The position numbers and the translations under genes were made by a program. From contig NZ_BQUV01000004.1 in the NCBI RefSeq assembly GCF_022835695.1, positions 372,001 to 436,000 on the forward strand: 64,000 nt of DNA. Reading direction: 5' to 3'. The notes below the pieces were generated by a model, which was not told where the DNA came from, made no database searches, and saw only the letters and a program-made list of their open reading frames with translations. Source of the DNA: Bradyrhizobium sp. Ce-3 (GTDB lineage: Bacteria > Pseudomonadota > Alphaproteobacteria > Rhizobiales > Xanthobacteraceae). The stretch's first letter is position 1. Every line of letters begins with the position of its first letter. Below, in pieces: positions 1 to 8,232 of this stretch.

Positions 1-2
1 AG

Positions 3-524
3 GTTCATCCGACCCAGAAGCCCGAGCAGCTGCTCGCCCGCGTGCTGCTGTCGTCGTCGAAACCCGGCGATCTCGTGATCGATCCGTTCAACGGCACCGG
101 AACGACAGGTGCGGTCGCCAAGCGCCTCGGCCGCAACTATATCGGCTTCGAGCGCGACCGGACCTATGCGGCCGCCGCCGAAGCCCGCATCGCCGCGATC
201 GAGCCGCTGCCGGAAGCAACCCTGGCGCCGTTCATGACCGCACGCGAGGCGCCGCGGGTGGCGTTCTCCGAGCTGATCGAGCGCGGCATGATCGTACCCG
301 GCGCCAGACTGGTCGATGCCAAGAAGCGCCACGGTGCGCTGGTTCGTGCCGACGGCGCCATCATGCTCGGCGACAAGGTCGGCTCGATCCACCGCATCGG
401 CGCGGTGGCGCAAGGCTCGGGCGCCTGCAACGGCTGGACCTTCTGGCATGTCGAGACCAAGAACGGCCTGCGGCTGATCGACGAGCTGCGCGCCGAGATC
501 CGCTCCGGGATGACGGTGGGCTGA
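3..524 (+). CDS. ccrM: CcrM-type adenine DNA methyltransferase, C-terminal part (5' end outside window)
   Basis: The reading frame is open from the first bases, so the gene begins upstream; 173 residues are visible. They begin with a VHPTQKP stretch and carry the SAM-binding motif [10 protein letters not shown] (visible residues 27-36). This order, with motif I in the C-terminal half, is that of beta-class amino-methyltransferases. The last ~100 residues match the extra C-terminal domain that separates CcrM from shorter enzymes of the class. CcrM methylates the adenine of GANTC and in alphaproteobacteria couples transcription to replication. The target-recognition part is not visible, so GANTC specificity is inferred from family resemblance. 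Confidence 0.87.
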   Translation, partial: VHPTQKPEQLLARVLLSSSKPGDLVIDPFNGTGTTGAVAKRLGRNYIGFERDRTYAAAAEARIAAIEPLPEATLAPFMTAREAPRVAFSELIERGMIVPGARLVDAKKRHGALVRADGAIMLGDKVGSIHRIGAVAQGSGACNGWTFWHVETKNGLRLIDELRAEIRSGMTVG

Positions 525-595
525 ACGCCCACCGTGTAGCGGCGCTTCGCATTCGCCGCGCAGCCGCCGTACCTCGCCTCGCAGGATGAGACGGG

Positions 596-2296
596 ATGGC
601 ATTTTTCGGTCTGCTTTATCTCCTGATCTTCCTCCGCGGCGCGATCATCTACGCGCTGACGCTGATTCCGATCATCATCGGCCTGTGGCTGCTCCGCCGC
701 GGCAAGGCCGGCTGGGCCCTGATCGTGCTGGGGCTCGTGACCCCCGGCTATTTCGCCGGTCAGTGGATGACCGCCAGATCGCTCGCCTCCACGCGGGCCG
801 CCGACATTGCCTCGTGGCCGCGCGCCAAGCCGAGCGCCAACGATCATCCGCGGGTGCTGATCATTCAGAGCAGCCGGCAAGAGGTCGAGCCGTTCGCGTA
901 CTTCCTCGCCGAAACCGGGCTGTTCGAAATCTATGCGGTGCTTGGCCCCCGCTACGACGCCGCCAACCTGAAGAAATGGCGCATCGAGGTCGCGGCGCGC
1001 GACGACTGCCGCAAGCGGCGCACCGAGCGCGACGAGATGGTGGTGCTGACCGGATGGCGCAGCTGCGCGATCGCCGTGCCGGCCGACAAGGTGCCGAGCG
1101 ACGGGCTCGTGTTCTACCCCGATCCGTTCACCGCGCCGCATTCCTGGATCACGACGCATCGCGACTTCAATACGCCGGTTACCTGGACGCTCGAGCTCGC
1201 GCTGCACCAAGGCAGCGATGAGCGCGTGGTCGCATACAACGAGTTCATCGGCTTCCCCGAGATGCATTTTCATTGGGTCGTCGGACCCGTCATGCGGCCG
1301 CGCGAACCACCGCGGTACCGGGCCGTCGCCGGCTCGCAAATCGCGGCGCCGGAGCCGGGTCAGTTCGTGTTGAAGGCGCTCGGTATCGACGAGCACACCA
1401 TCGTGCCGCCGCAAGCGCTGAGTATCGAGGACCAGCGCATGCTGGCCGATCAGCTCAGCGCGAGCGGCCAGCCGGACGACACGCAGCGTGCCGTCGAGTT
1501 GATCGCGGCCGCGCCGCTCGACCAGGGCCTTTGGGCGACGATGCGACGCCTCGCCGCCGATCCAGCGACTTCGGTGCAAATGCAGCTGCGCAGGCAGGTG
1601 CGCTGGTGCGAGAAAGTCGAGCGGCTGACGCGCTATCGCAACGTGCTGGCCGAGGCGTGCGCCGCCAATTCGGTGCCGGCCGACACCTGCGGCCTGGTCG
1701 GACATCCGGCGGGATGGATGAACTACTGCGCCGATGACACCCGACCGGTGTGGCGCCGCGGTGACCCGCCGGCGCGCCGTGTCTTCATCGCCGATGTCCT
1801 CGACGGACAGGAAACCCCCGTCTTGCTGCCGCGCGCCGCGACCGCCCACGAAATACGAATCCCCGGCGATCGCGGGCCGCTCGACATTGTGATCCGCAAT
1901 CAAAACCCGAGCATCTTCGTCTTCACCGGCGCGGCACCCTGCATCGCGCGGCTCACCGTGGTGTCCAACGATCCTCGCGGGGTTCCGGGAGTCGTCGGCG
2001 TTGATCCGTCGCGCATCCGGTTCATAGCACCCGTGGGCAGCGGCAGTTGGATCAATCCCGCCGCACCCTATTCAGGAGACTTCGCCACGCTGCTCGGCAT
2101 CAAGCCGGACGTCACGCTGGTGCACCACCGCGGCGGCGACATCGACCTCGCCATGTTCCTTGCGCCGGACGGCGCTGCGACGCCCTGCGCGTTGGACGGC
2201 CTGCAAAGCGGCGGCCGGCTCAAGCTCGACACCAGCCAGATCGTCACGATGCCGACCATCGTGCCCTTTGTCAGGACGGGCACCGCCACGCGCTGA
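596..2296 (+). CDS. Membrane-anchored protein of unknown function (566 aa)
   Basis: I do not recognise this protein. It starts with two hydrophobic segments (about residues 3-30 and 38-58), followed by a ~500-residue soluble part with no motif I can name. That part is rich in Asp, Arg and Pro and contains scattered cysteines. The ATG at 596 follows a GGATGAG ribosome-binding site. A second ATG at 586 lies in another frame that is soon lost. Codon use is like that of the neighbouring genes and the frame is unbroken, so the gene looks real. The small membrane protein downstream starts 65 bp after it and may be co-transcribed. Confidence 0.75.
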   Translation: MAFFGLLYLLIFLRGAIIYALTLIPIIIGLWLLRRGKAGWALIVLGLVTPGYFAGQWMTARSLASTRAADIASWPRAKPSANDHPRVLIIQSSRQEVEPFAYFLAETGLFEIYAVLGPRYDAANLKKWRIEVAARDDCRKRRTERDEMVVLTGWRSCAIAVPADKVPSDGLVFYPDPFTAPHSWITTHRDFNTPVTWTLELALHQGSDERVVAYNEFIGFPEMHFHWVVGPVMRPREPPRYRAVAGSQIAAPEPGQFVLKALGIDEHTIVPPQALSIEDQRMLADQLSASGQPDDTQRAVELIAAAPLDQGLWATMRRLAADPATSVQMQLRRQVRWCEKVERLTRYRNVLAEACAANSVPADTCGLVGHPAGWMNYCADDTRPVWRRGDPPARRVFIADVLDGQETPVLLPRAATAHEIRIPGDRGPLDIVIRNQNPSIFVFTGAAPCIARLTVVSNDPRGVPGVVGVDPSRIRFIAPVGSGSWINPAAPYSGDFATLLGIKPDVTLVHHRGGDIDLAMFLAPDGAATPCALDGLQSGGRLKLDTSQIVTMPTIVPFVRTGTATR

Positions 2297-2361
2297 GCGC
2301 AGGGGACGCAGGCCAGCCATTTGATTTTCGATTGCCACGCCGCGACGCCGGGGCCTAGGAT

Positions 2362-2724
2362 ATGGGCTCGTCACTCGCCGTTTCGATTGGTCGCCTGATG
2401 CGAAGACAATCCGAGACACTTCTGCTGGTGCCGCTGCTGCCGATCTTCCTGCTCGGCATGTTTCCGATGCTGCTGATCGGCCTGCTCGGATTCTTCGGCC
2501 TGATCATCTTCGGCATCCTGCTGGTCTGCGTCGGACTGACGCTCGGCCTCGAGGCGCATGGCGAGTTCAATGAAGCGGTCATCGTCCACGGCGTTGCCCG
2601 CGGCTCCGAGCGTGCGACGCAGATGTCAAACCTGCACGCCGCGACCCGCTCCGCCGTCGTGCTTGATGTCGCGGGAATTGCGCTGGTCGTCGCGGGTATC
2701 ATGGGCTTCCTCTGGGTCGGCTGA
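2362..2724 (+). CDS. Small integral membrane protein of unknown function (120 aa)
   Basis: Unrecognised 120-residue protein. Residues about 20-60 form a long run of Leu, Ile, Phe and Gly that would make two closely packed membrane helices. A third hydrophobic segment closes the C-terminus (about 95-118). The middle is polar and holds several His residues. The ATG is preceded by a short AGGA-type site at 2357-2360. It follows the 566-residue membrane protein in the same direction with a 65-bp gap. No enzymatic motif is visible. Confidence 0.65.
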   Translation: MGSSLAVSIGRLMRRQSETLLLVPLLPIFLLGMFPMLLIGLLGFFGLIIFGILLVCVGLTLGLEAHGEFNEAVIVHGVARGSERATQMSNLHAATRSAVVLDVAGIALVVAGIMGFLWVG

Positions 2725-2859
2725 CCAGCGCGCCACGCGACCCTGATTCACAAACTCGTCGCTTGCGCATTGCAGCGAATTTTGCGCATGAGGGGCCGTC
2801 TGCGGCGCTCGCCCGCCGCGTCCCGTCTCGCCGGTCGCAAGAACCAAGGGAGTCACTTC

Positions 2860-3546
2860 ATGATCAAATTCTATTTCAATGGCGCGCCGAACCCGAACAA
2901 GGTCGCCCTGTTCCTGGAAGAGTCCGGCCTGCCGTTCGAGGCGATTCCGGTCGACACCCGCAAGGGCGAGCAGTTCGCGCCCGAATTCCTCAAGGTCAAC
3001 CCGAACGGCAAAGTGCCGGCGATCGACGATGACGGCGTGCTGGTGTTCGACAGCAATGCCATCCTGCTCTACCTCGCCGAGGAGCACGGCAAGTTCCTGC
3101 CCGCCAACACCCCGGCCAACCGCGCCGCGACGCTGTCATGGCTGATGTTCATCGCGACCGGCGTCGGCCCGTATTCCGGCCAGGCGGTGCACTTCAAGCA
3201 TTTCGCGCCGAAGGATCTCGACTACGCCAACAACCGTTACCAGTACGAGGCGAACCGCCACTACAAGATCCTCGACGATCATCTGGCGAAGCAGCGTTAC
3301 ATGGTCGGCGACAGCTACACCATTGTCGACATGGCGTTCTGGGGCTGGGCGCGGATGGCGCCGTTCGTGCTCGGCGAGGAGAACTACGCCAAATACCCGA
3401 ACGTGAAGCGGCTGGTCGACGAGATCTCGGCGCGACCGGCGGCGGCGCGCGCCATCGCGCTGAAGGACAAGCACACCTTCAAGGCCGAGATGGACGACGC
3501 GGCGCGCGACATCATGTTCGGCCACCTCAAGAACAAGGTGGCATAA
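2860..3546 (+). CDS. Glutathione S-transferase family protein
   Basis: 228-residue GST. The N-terminal thioredoxin-like domain (about 1-80) has NPNGKVPAI, with the cis-proline, and a DSNAILLYLAE stretch typical of the glutathione gamma-glutamyl site. The helical C-terminal domain contains the VGDSYTIVDMAFWGW N-capping region. The open frame extends upstream to 2770. I chose the ATG at 2860 because AAGGGAG lies just before it and MIKFYFNGAPNPNK is a normal GST N-terminus. Substrate is unknown. A strong hairpin (3562-3602) follows the stop codon. Confidence 0.88.
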   Translation: MIKFYFNGAPNPNKVALFLEESGLPFEAIPVDTRKGEQFAPEFLKVNPNGKVPAIDDDGVLVFDSNAILLYLAEEHGKFLPANTPANRAATLSWLMFIATGVGPYSGQAVHFKHFAPKDLDYANNRYQYEANRHYKILDDHLAKQRYMVGDSYTIVDMAFWGWARMAPFVLGEENYAKYPNVKRLVDEISARPAAARAIALKDKHTFKAEMDDAARDIMFGHLKNKVA

Positions 3547-3561
3547 GCCGTCGTTAGACGC

Positions 3562-3602
3562 TGCGCAGGGTGGGCGCGCTGACGCGTGACCCACCCTGCG
3601 CA
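3562..3602. repeat. Perfect 13-bp inverted repeat, hairpin between convergent genes
   Basis: TGCGCAGGGTGGG (3562-3574) and CCCACCCTGCGCA (3590-3602) are perfect reverse complements with a 15-nt loop. No T-run follows on either strand, so it is not a textbook intrinsic terminator. Its position between a rightward GST and a leftward gene fits a 3'-end hairpin or one more short palindromic intergenic element. Confidence 0.8.
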
Positions 3603-3616
3603 CTTCGCATCGCAGC

Positions 3617-3785
3617 TTACGGCGGCCAGTACTGGCTGCCATTCTCATCACGGCGATGACGGACGACGTCGGCACGGCAGACGCCGATATCCTGCAGCTC
3701 GCGTTCACTCATGACGGCAAGCTGCCGCCATGCGCGCCGATTCTCGCGCCATTGGGCGAACCAGACCAGCGCTGCCGTCAGTGCT
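3617..3785 (-). pseudogene. DUF1127-like small protein remnant lacking a start codon
   Basis: Reading leftwards from the end of the SnoaL-like gene, a frame encodes about 55 residues ending at TAA (3617-3619). It contains WRENRRAWRQLAVMSEREL followed by QDIGVCRAD, the pattern of the DUF1127 (YjiS-like) domain. The frame is closed by a TGA inside the upstream gene and has no ATG, GTG or TTG before the conserved region; the only in-frame ATG lies inside the domain. I read it as a gene that lost its 5' end. A rare CTG start cannot be ruled out. Confidence 0.5.
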
Positions 3786-4229
3786 TCAACCCGCCGCGCG
3801 AACCGCGGCCGCCGGAAACGGGCCGAGCGCCGTCTCGGTCAGGACCGAGTCGCAATATTCCCGCACCTCCTTGATCCGTCCGCCGTCGAAGCGGAACACC
3901 AGGCAATAATCGTTGTCGTAGCGCTGCCCTTCCTTGGTCAGGTTGTTGCCCTTGGCCTCGATCACGACGATGTCGTCGTCGGCGATGATGCGATGAGCGA
4001 CGGTGCGGCCGCGCTCGACCAGCCGCGAGCGGACATGGCCGTGCAGATCGTTCATGATCGATTGCTTGCCGGTAAAGGTACGCGACCAGGAATATTGCCC
4101 GGTCACGGTCCAGATCGCGTCGTCGGCAAGCGTTGCCATGAACAGCGATTTTTCGCGCACCGCGGGATCGGGGCTGCCCGCGATCACGAACATCTCCTGC
4201 ACCAGTTTCTTGTTGTCGGCTGCGCTCAT
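3786..4229 (-). CDS. SnoaL/NTF2-like fold protein
   Basis: 147 residues with the layout of a SnoaL-like NTF2 domain: an N-terminal helix, a MATLADDAIWTVTG strand-turn, a loop through GKQSIMNDL, and paired strands ending in DYCLVFRFDGGRIKEVREY. Such proteins bind small hydrophobic ligands or catalyse aldol and isomerase reactions. Nothing here identifies the ligand. It is transcribed divergently from a LysR-type regulator whose start is 150 bp away, the usual arrangement for a regulator and its target. It is one of two SnoaL-like proteins in the window. Confidence 0.75.
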   Translation of the reverse strand: MSAADNKKLVQEMFVIAGSPDPAVREKSLFMATLADDAIWTVTGQYSWSRTFTGKQSIMNDLHGHVRSRLVERGRTVAHRIIADDDIVVIEAKGNNLTKEGQRYDNDYCLVFRFDGGRIKEVREYCDSVLTETALGPFPAAAVRAAG

Positions 4230-4354
4230 GGCGCGTCTCCTTGCGATGGGGTGACTCTGATGTCAGGCGCTTGCCCGCGCGAAACGGTGACCGCTTCGCG
4301 TGAAAACGCCTTGCCTCGCAACATGCCGCCCTGATCGACATTCTTCCAATCGAT

Positions 4355-4378
4355 AGGTGGTATGATATATATTCACCT
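4355..4378. promoter_or_regulatory. Candidate LysR-type operator in the SnoaL/LysR divergent promoter
   Basis: AGGTG (4355-4359) and CACCT (4374-4378) form an inverted repeat around an AT-rich 14-bp centre containing ATATAT, ending two bases before the LysR ATG. LysR regulators typically bind interrupted dyads next to their own start and act on the divergent gene. The match is short, so this is suggestive only. Confidence 0.35.
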
Positions 4379-4379
4379 G

Positions 4380-5294
4380 ATGAATTTGAATTCGCTTGAC
4401 CTCAATCTGCTGGTCGCGCTCGACGCGCTGCTGCGCGACGGCAGCGTCAGCCGCGCCGCGCTGCGGCTCAATTTGTCGCAGCCGGCGACCAGCCATGCGC
4501 TGCAGCGGCTGCGCGACCTGATCGGCGATCCCTTGCTGGTGCGCAACGGCGCGCGGATGGAGCTGACGCCACGGGCACAGGCACTACGCTCGCCGCTGGC
4601 GCAGGCGCTCGAACAGGTGCGCACGCTGTTCGTGGCGGACGATTTCGACGCCGCACGCAGCGAGCGGCACTTCCGTCTGATGATGCCCGACCTCGCGGTC
4701 GAACTGTTGATGCCACCGTTGATGGAGAAGGTCACGCGACTGGCGCCGAACGTCACCATCGACGTGGTGCCGTGGCGGAGCTCCACGATCTTCACGCCGG
4801 ACTACGCCCGCACCATCGATCTCGTGATCTCGATCGGCAATGCCTTCAAGGGCTTTCACCGCCAGCGGCTCTACACCGACATCGATGCGCTCGCGGTGCG
4901 CCGCGGCCACCCCGCCGGCGCGAAGCTCAGGAAGCGCGAGGCGTTCCTGGCCGCGCGGCATGTCGCCGTGATCATCCGTGGCCACAACGAAGATCTGATC
5001 GACACCTGGCTGCGCGCCAAGGGCATCGAGCGGCGGATTGCGCTGGTGGTGCCGGGCTATATCGAGGCGCTGCACGTCACCGCGCGCACCGACCTCGTTG
5101 CCTTCGTGCCGCGCCGCCTGATCGCCGCGCTGGCGAAGCAATTGTCGCTGGTGACCGTGACGCCGCCGCTCGATCCCGGGATCGACGAGCAGCACATGTT
5201 CTATCCGACCCGGGCGCAGATGGATCCCGGCTCGATCTGGCTGCGCAAGCTGATGCTGGAGACCGGACGGGAGCTGGAGACCGGGAAGGCGTGA
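4380..5294 (+). CDS. LysR family transcriptional regulator
   Basis: 304 residues from the ATG at 4380; an upstream in-frame start at 4362 would add six residues. Residues about 5-65 form the LysR winged helix-turn-helix, with GSVSRAALRLNLSQPATSHAL as the recognition region and DPLLVRNG at the wing. The C-terminal domain begins PDLAVELLMPPLM and contains RRGHPA, like the NodD/NahR-type group that responds to aromatic compounds. It probably regulates the divergent SnoaL-like gene. The gene ends at a convergent gap filled by a long palindromic repeat. Confidence 0.88.
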   Translation: MNLNSLDLNLLVALDALLRDGSVSRAALRLNLSQPATSHALQRLRDLIGDPLLVRNGARMELTPRAQALRSPLAQALEQVRTLFVADDFDAARSERHFRLMMPDLAVELLMPPLMEKVTRLAPNVTIDVVPWRSSTIFTPDYARTIDLVISIGNAFKGFHRQRLYTDIDALAVRRGHPAGAKLRKREAFLAARHVAVIIRGHNEDLIDTWLRAKGIERRIALVVPGYIEALHVTARTDLVAFVPRRLIAALAKQLSLVTVTPPLDPGIDEQHMFYPTRAQMDPGSIWLRKLMLETGRELETGKA

Positions 5295-5312
5295 CGGCGC
5301 GCTCCATCCACA

Positions 5313-5434
5313 CGTCGTCCCGGCGCAGGCCGGGACCCATAACCCCGAATGTTTGTGTGGAGCGACGCTGGGGCCCCAGCGTTCTTGAACGACGGGCAGC
5401 GGTGGTTATGGGTCCCGGCTTTCGCCGGGACGAC
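5313..5434. repeat. Long palindromic repeat, CGTCGTCCCGG family (family B)
   Basis: The element starts CGTCGTCCCGGCGCAGG and ends in the inverse CGCCGGGACGAC. The arms are about 30 bp, each itself a hairpin, and the inner sequence GGACCCATAACC is mirrored by GGTTATGGGTCC. Other members lie at 15652-15768, 19496-19523 and 51491-51580. It fills the gap between the convergent LysR and GST genes. Confidence 0.85.
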
Positions 5435-5468
5435 ACCGTTTTTTTTGCGACACCGAGTTTTTGGTGCC

Positions 5469-6089
5469 TTACCCCCTCTGCTCGGCCAGCACCTTCTGCA
5501 CCGCAGGCCGGCTCTCCATCGCCGCGCGATGCGCCTTCACCTTGGGCAGGGTCGCGATGTCGACGCCGTCGCCGTCAAGCCAGAGGGTGAGCGTGTAGAG
5601 ATAGGCGTCGCCCACCGTGTAGCTGTCGCCCATCACCCACGGGCCCCTGAGCATGTCGCGCTCGATCAGGTTGAAGCAGGCGCCCATGGTCTTCGGCACC
5701 ATCCCCTTCATGTCGGCGAACGAGGTCTCCTGCGTCGCCCAGCGCGCGCCGCGCATCTTGTGGGCGTGGCAGACATGCACGGTCGAGCACAGATAGGAAT
5801 TGAAGGCCTGCAGCCTGGCGAATTCGAAGGCGTCGTCGAGCGGCGCGAGCTTCGCCTGCGGATAGGTCTGCGCGATATAGGCCAGCATCGCCGGCGTCTC
5901 GGTGAGCACGCCGCGATCGGTCACCAGCGACGGCACCCGGCCCTTCGGATTGATCTTGAGATATTCCGGGCTGTTCTGCTGGTTGACCTTGAAGTCCAGC
6001 CGCTCGACCGTGTAGGGCGCGCCGACTTCGGCCAGCGCGATATGGGAGGCGAGCGCACAGGTGCCGGGGGCGGTATAGAGCTTGAGCAT
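5469..6089 (-). CDS. Glutathione S-transferase, beta-class-like
   Basis: 206 residues beginning MLKLYTAPGTCALASHI. Cys11 sits where beta-class bacterial GSTs have their catalytic Cys10 next to the glutathione thiol. NPKGRVPSL gives the cis-proline and LTETPAMLAYIA the binding helix. WVMGDSYTVGDAYLYTL is the conserved C-domain N-cap motif. It is divergent from an FAD monooxygenase at 6265, with a 175-bp shared promoter region holding an inverted repeat. A joint role in handling an electrophilic or aromatic compound is possible but not shown. Confidence 0.88.
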   Translation of the reverse strand: MLKLYTAPGTCALASHIALAEVGAPYTVERLDFKVNQQNSPEYLKINPKGRVPSLVTDRGVLTETPAMLAYIAQTYPQAKLAPLDDAFEFARLQAFNSYLCSTVHVCHAHKMRGARWATQETSFADMKGMVPKTMGACFNLIERDMLRGPWVMGDSYTVGDAYLYTLTLWLDGDGVDIATLPKVKAHRAAMESRPAVQKVLAEQRG

Positions 6090-6193
6090 GTCGTTGTCCT
6101 CTGCAGGCCTTGTCGGCTCGTTGCGAGCCTGGCCCTGGTTTTTTATGGGATGCGCTGGAGGTTAGCGGCGGCATCCGTTGCCGTCCACCCCGC

Positions 6194-6224
6194 GCCGTGC
6201 CGCAGACCTTGCCCGCGGCACGGC
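6194..6224. promoter_or_regulatory. Perfect 10-bp inverted repeat in the GST/FAD-monooxygenase divergent promoter
   Basis: GCCGTGCCGC (6194-6203) and GCGGCACGGC (6215-6224) are perfect complements separated by 11 nt. They lie 40 bp before the FAD monooxygenase start. The position suits an operator or a 5'-UTR hairpin. It is not a member of the dispersed repeat families. Confidence 0.4.
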
Positions 6225-6264
6225 CGCCATGCGATGACCATGGTCAATCGAGAGGGCTTTTTTC

Positions 6265-7530
6265 ATGACTGTGCTCATTGCAGGTGGCGGAATTGGCGGG
6301 CTGACGCTGGCCCTCAGCCTGCATCAGATCGGCGTGCCGTGCCGCGTGTTCGAGAGCGTGCCAGAGCTGAAGCCGCTCGGCGTCGGCATCAACGTGCTGC
6401 CACATGCGGTGCGCGAACTGATCGAGCTCGGCCTGCACGATGTGCTCGACGCCTCAGCCGTGCGCACTCGCGAGCTCGCCTATTTCTCCAAGCACGGCAA
6501 GCCGATCTGGAGCGAGCCGCGCGGGCTCGAGGCCGGCTACAAATGGCCGCAATTCTCGATCCATCGCGGCCGGCTGCAGCAGCTGCTGCTCGATGCCGCG
6601 ACCGAACGGCTGGGAGCCGAAAACATCCTGACCAGCCACCACCTCACCGGCTGGACCGAGACCGCTGACGGCGTCCGCGCCGACTTCATCGACCGCGCCA
6701 CCGGCAAGCCGGCCGGCAGCCATGACGGCGCGGTGCTGATCGCCGCCGACGGCATCCATTCGGCGGTGCGCGAGAAGCTCTATCCGCAGGAAGGGCCGCC
6801 GATCTGGAACGGCCGCATCCTGTGGCGCGGCATCACGCGGGCGAATGCCTTCCTGACCGGCCGCACCATGATCATGGCCGGCCACGAGATTCTGAAATTC
6901 GTCTGCTATCCGATCTCGAAGCAGGCCGGCGCCGACGGCAAGTACGACATCAACTGGATCGCCGAGCGCCACATGCCGCCGACCTATCAGTGGCGCCGCG
7001 AGGACTATAACCGGACCGCCAAGCTCGACGAGTTCCTGCCGTGGTTCGAGAGCTGGAATTTCAACTGGCTCGACGTCCCCGGCCTGATCCGGAACTGTGC
7101 CCATGCCTACGAATATCCGCTGGTCGACCGCGATCCGATCCCGCAATGGACCTTCGGCCGCGTCACGCTGATCGGCGACGCCGCGCATCCGATGTACCCG
7201 ATCGGCTCCAACGGCGCCTCGCAGGCGATCCTGGATGCCCGCACGCTGACGCGCGAGATCCTGGCGCATGGCCCGACACAGGCGGCGCTGTCAGCCTACG
7301 AGGCCGAGCGGCGACCCGCGACCACGGATCTCGTGATGCTGAACCGCCGCAACGGCCCGGAGCAGGTGATGCAGCTGGTCGAGGAGCGCGCACCCAACGG
7401 CTTCGGCGTCGTCACCGAGGTGCTGTCGCAGCAGGAGCTGGAAGACATTGCCGCCAACTACAAGCGCGTCGCCGGCTTCCAGGTCGAGGGACTGAACGCC
7501 AAGCCGCCGATCGTGCAGCGGGCGGGCTGA
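6265..7530 (+). CDS. FAD-dependent monooxygenase (UbiH/salicylate-hydroxylase-like)
   Basis: 421-residue flavoprotein hydroxylase. The dinucleotide-binding motif is at the N-terminus (AGGGIGGLTLAL, residues 6-17). A DG motif is at about 157 (LIAADGIHSAVRE), and the GD motif contacting FAD ribose (LIGDAAHPMYPIGSNGASQ) is at about 302. Family members insert one oxygen atom into aromatic or related substrates using NAD(P)H. The substrate is not apparent. A GAGAGGG site precedes the ATG. It is divergent from a GST. Confidence 0.86.
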   Translation: MTVLIAGGGIGGLTLALSLHQIGVPCRVFESVPELKPLGVGINVLPHAVRELIELGLHDVLDASAVRTRELAYFSKHGKPIWSEPRGLEAGYKWPQFSIHRGRLQQLLLDAATERLGAENILTSHHLTGWTETADGVRADFIDRATGKPAGSHDGAVLIAADGIHSAVREKLYPQEGPPIWNGRILWRGITRANAFLTGRTMIMAGHEILKFVCYPISKQAGADGKYDINWIAERHMPPTYQWRREDYNRTAKLDEFLPWFESWNFNWLDVPGLIRNCAHAYEYPLVDRDPIPQWTFGRVTLIGDAAHPMYPIGSNGASQAILDARTLTREILAHGPTQAALSAYEAERRPATTDLVMLNRRNGPEQVMQLVEERAPNGFGVVTEVLSQQELEDIAANYKRVAGFQVEGLNAKPPIVQRAG

Positions 7531-7555
7531 CGTCGACCGAGCTGCAATCTTTTTC

Positions 7556-7660
7556 CGTCATGCTGAGGAGCGCGGAACGCGCGTCTCGAAGCATGCACGG
7601 CCCGGCCGGTGGCCGTCGACCCTTCGAGACGGCCGCGTTGCGGCCTCCTCCGGGTGACGG
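7556..7660. repeat. Palindromic repeat, CGTCATGCTGAGG family (family E)
   Basis: Starts CGTCATGCTGAGGAGC and ends in CTCCGGGTGACGG. The middle carries a 23-bp stretch at 7593-7615 identical to 60441-60463 in a second, divergent member (60404-60512). It lies between the convergent monooxygenase and thioesterase genes. Confidence 0.75.
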
Positions 7661-7681
7661 GACAGGCTGCAGCGCGCGGCA

Positions 7682-8101
7682 TCACCGCAGCGCGCGTGCC
7701 GCTTCCACCAGGCGGATGCTGCTGCTCGCTGTCGCGAGCAACGTGCCATCTTCGGCGATCAGTCTACCCTCGACAAAGGCGATGGTCTTGCCGAGCTGGG
7801 TCACGGTGGCCTCGCCGGTGATCGGCCCGGGCCGGGCCGGCGCGAGATAGTTCACAGTCATCGTGATGGTCGTGGTGAACAGCCTGCCCTCGGTCATCAC
7901 GAACACCGCCGGCCCCATCGTGTCGTCGAGCATCGCCGACAGCATGCCGCCCTGAATGAAGCCGGCCGGATTGCAAAAATCCGGCTTGCCGTCGAAGGCC
8001 ATCTTGATCCAGCCGTCCTGCGGACGTGCATCGACCAGGCGCCAGCCGAGCAGTTTGGCGACCGGCGGCATCGGGATGTGGTCGAGCGCAGTTGCGATCA
8101 T
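7682..8101 (-). CDS. PaaI-family hotdog thioesterase
   Basis: 139-residue single hotdog domain. The central helix region NPAGFIQGGMLSAMLDDTMG contains the Gly-Gly and Asp positions that form the active site in PaaI-type acyl-CoA thioesterases, and TITMTVNYLAPARPGPITGEATV gives the following strands. The protein should hydrolyse a medium-chain or aromatic acyl-CoA. Neighbours do not identify the substrate. It is in the same direction as mutY, but a palindromic element lies between, so co-transcription is uncertain. Confidence 0.85.
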   Translation of the reverse strand: MIATALDHIPMPPVAKLLGWRLVDARPQDGWIKMAFDGKPDFCNPAGFIQGGMLSAMLDDTMGPAVFVMTEGRLFTTTITMTVNYLAPARPGPITGEATVTQLGKTIAFVEGRLIAEDGTLLATASSSIRLVEAARALR

Positions 8102-8165
8102 GGTAGCCTCCGTTGTCCCGGAGGTCGTAGCCGAGCGCTGCTGCCAGCATGATGTCAGCAGGTCG

Positions 8166-8214
8166 GAGCATGATCCGGAAAAGTGGGAACCGGTTTTCCG
8201 AAGAGATCATGCTC
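8166..8214. repeat. Palindromic repeat with GAGCATGATC ends (family F')
   Basis: GAGCATGATC (8166-8175) is mirrored by GATCATGCTC (8205-8214). Inner CGGAAAA and TTTTCCG form a second pairing. A diverged copy is at 17748-17796. The internal AAGTGGGAACCGG resembles the core of the family F elements. Confidence 0.8.
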
Positions 8215-8232
8215 AAAAATAACGAGCCGACG

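Noticed and set aside
164-1903. A 579-residue minus-strand frame across ccrM and the following gene
   Set aside because: It spans the intergenic region and lies antisense to a clear methyltransferase; no motif and biased composition.
3610-3770. A plus-strand ORF (3656-3874 region) in the gap after the first GST
   Set aside because: The minus strand carries the DUF1127 core, which explains the coding-like signal.
5313-5434. Possible insertion-sequence end or MITE
   Set aside because: Ends are mirrored, but I see no flanking target duplication and no transposase anywhere in the window; treated as a palindromic intergenic repeat.
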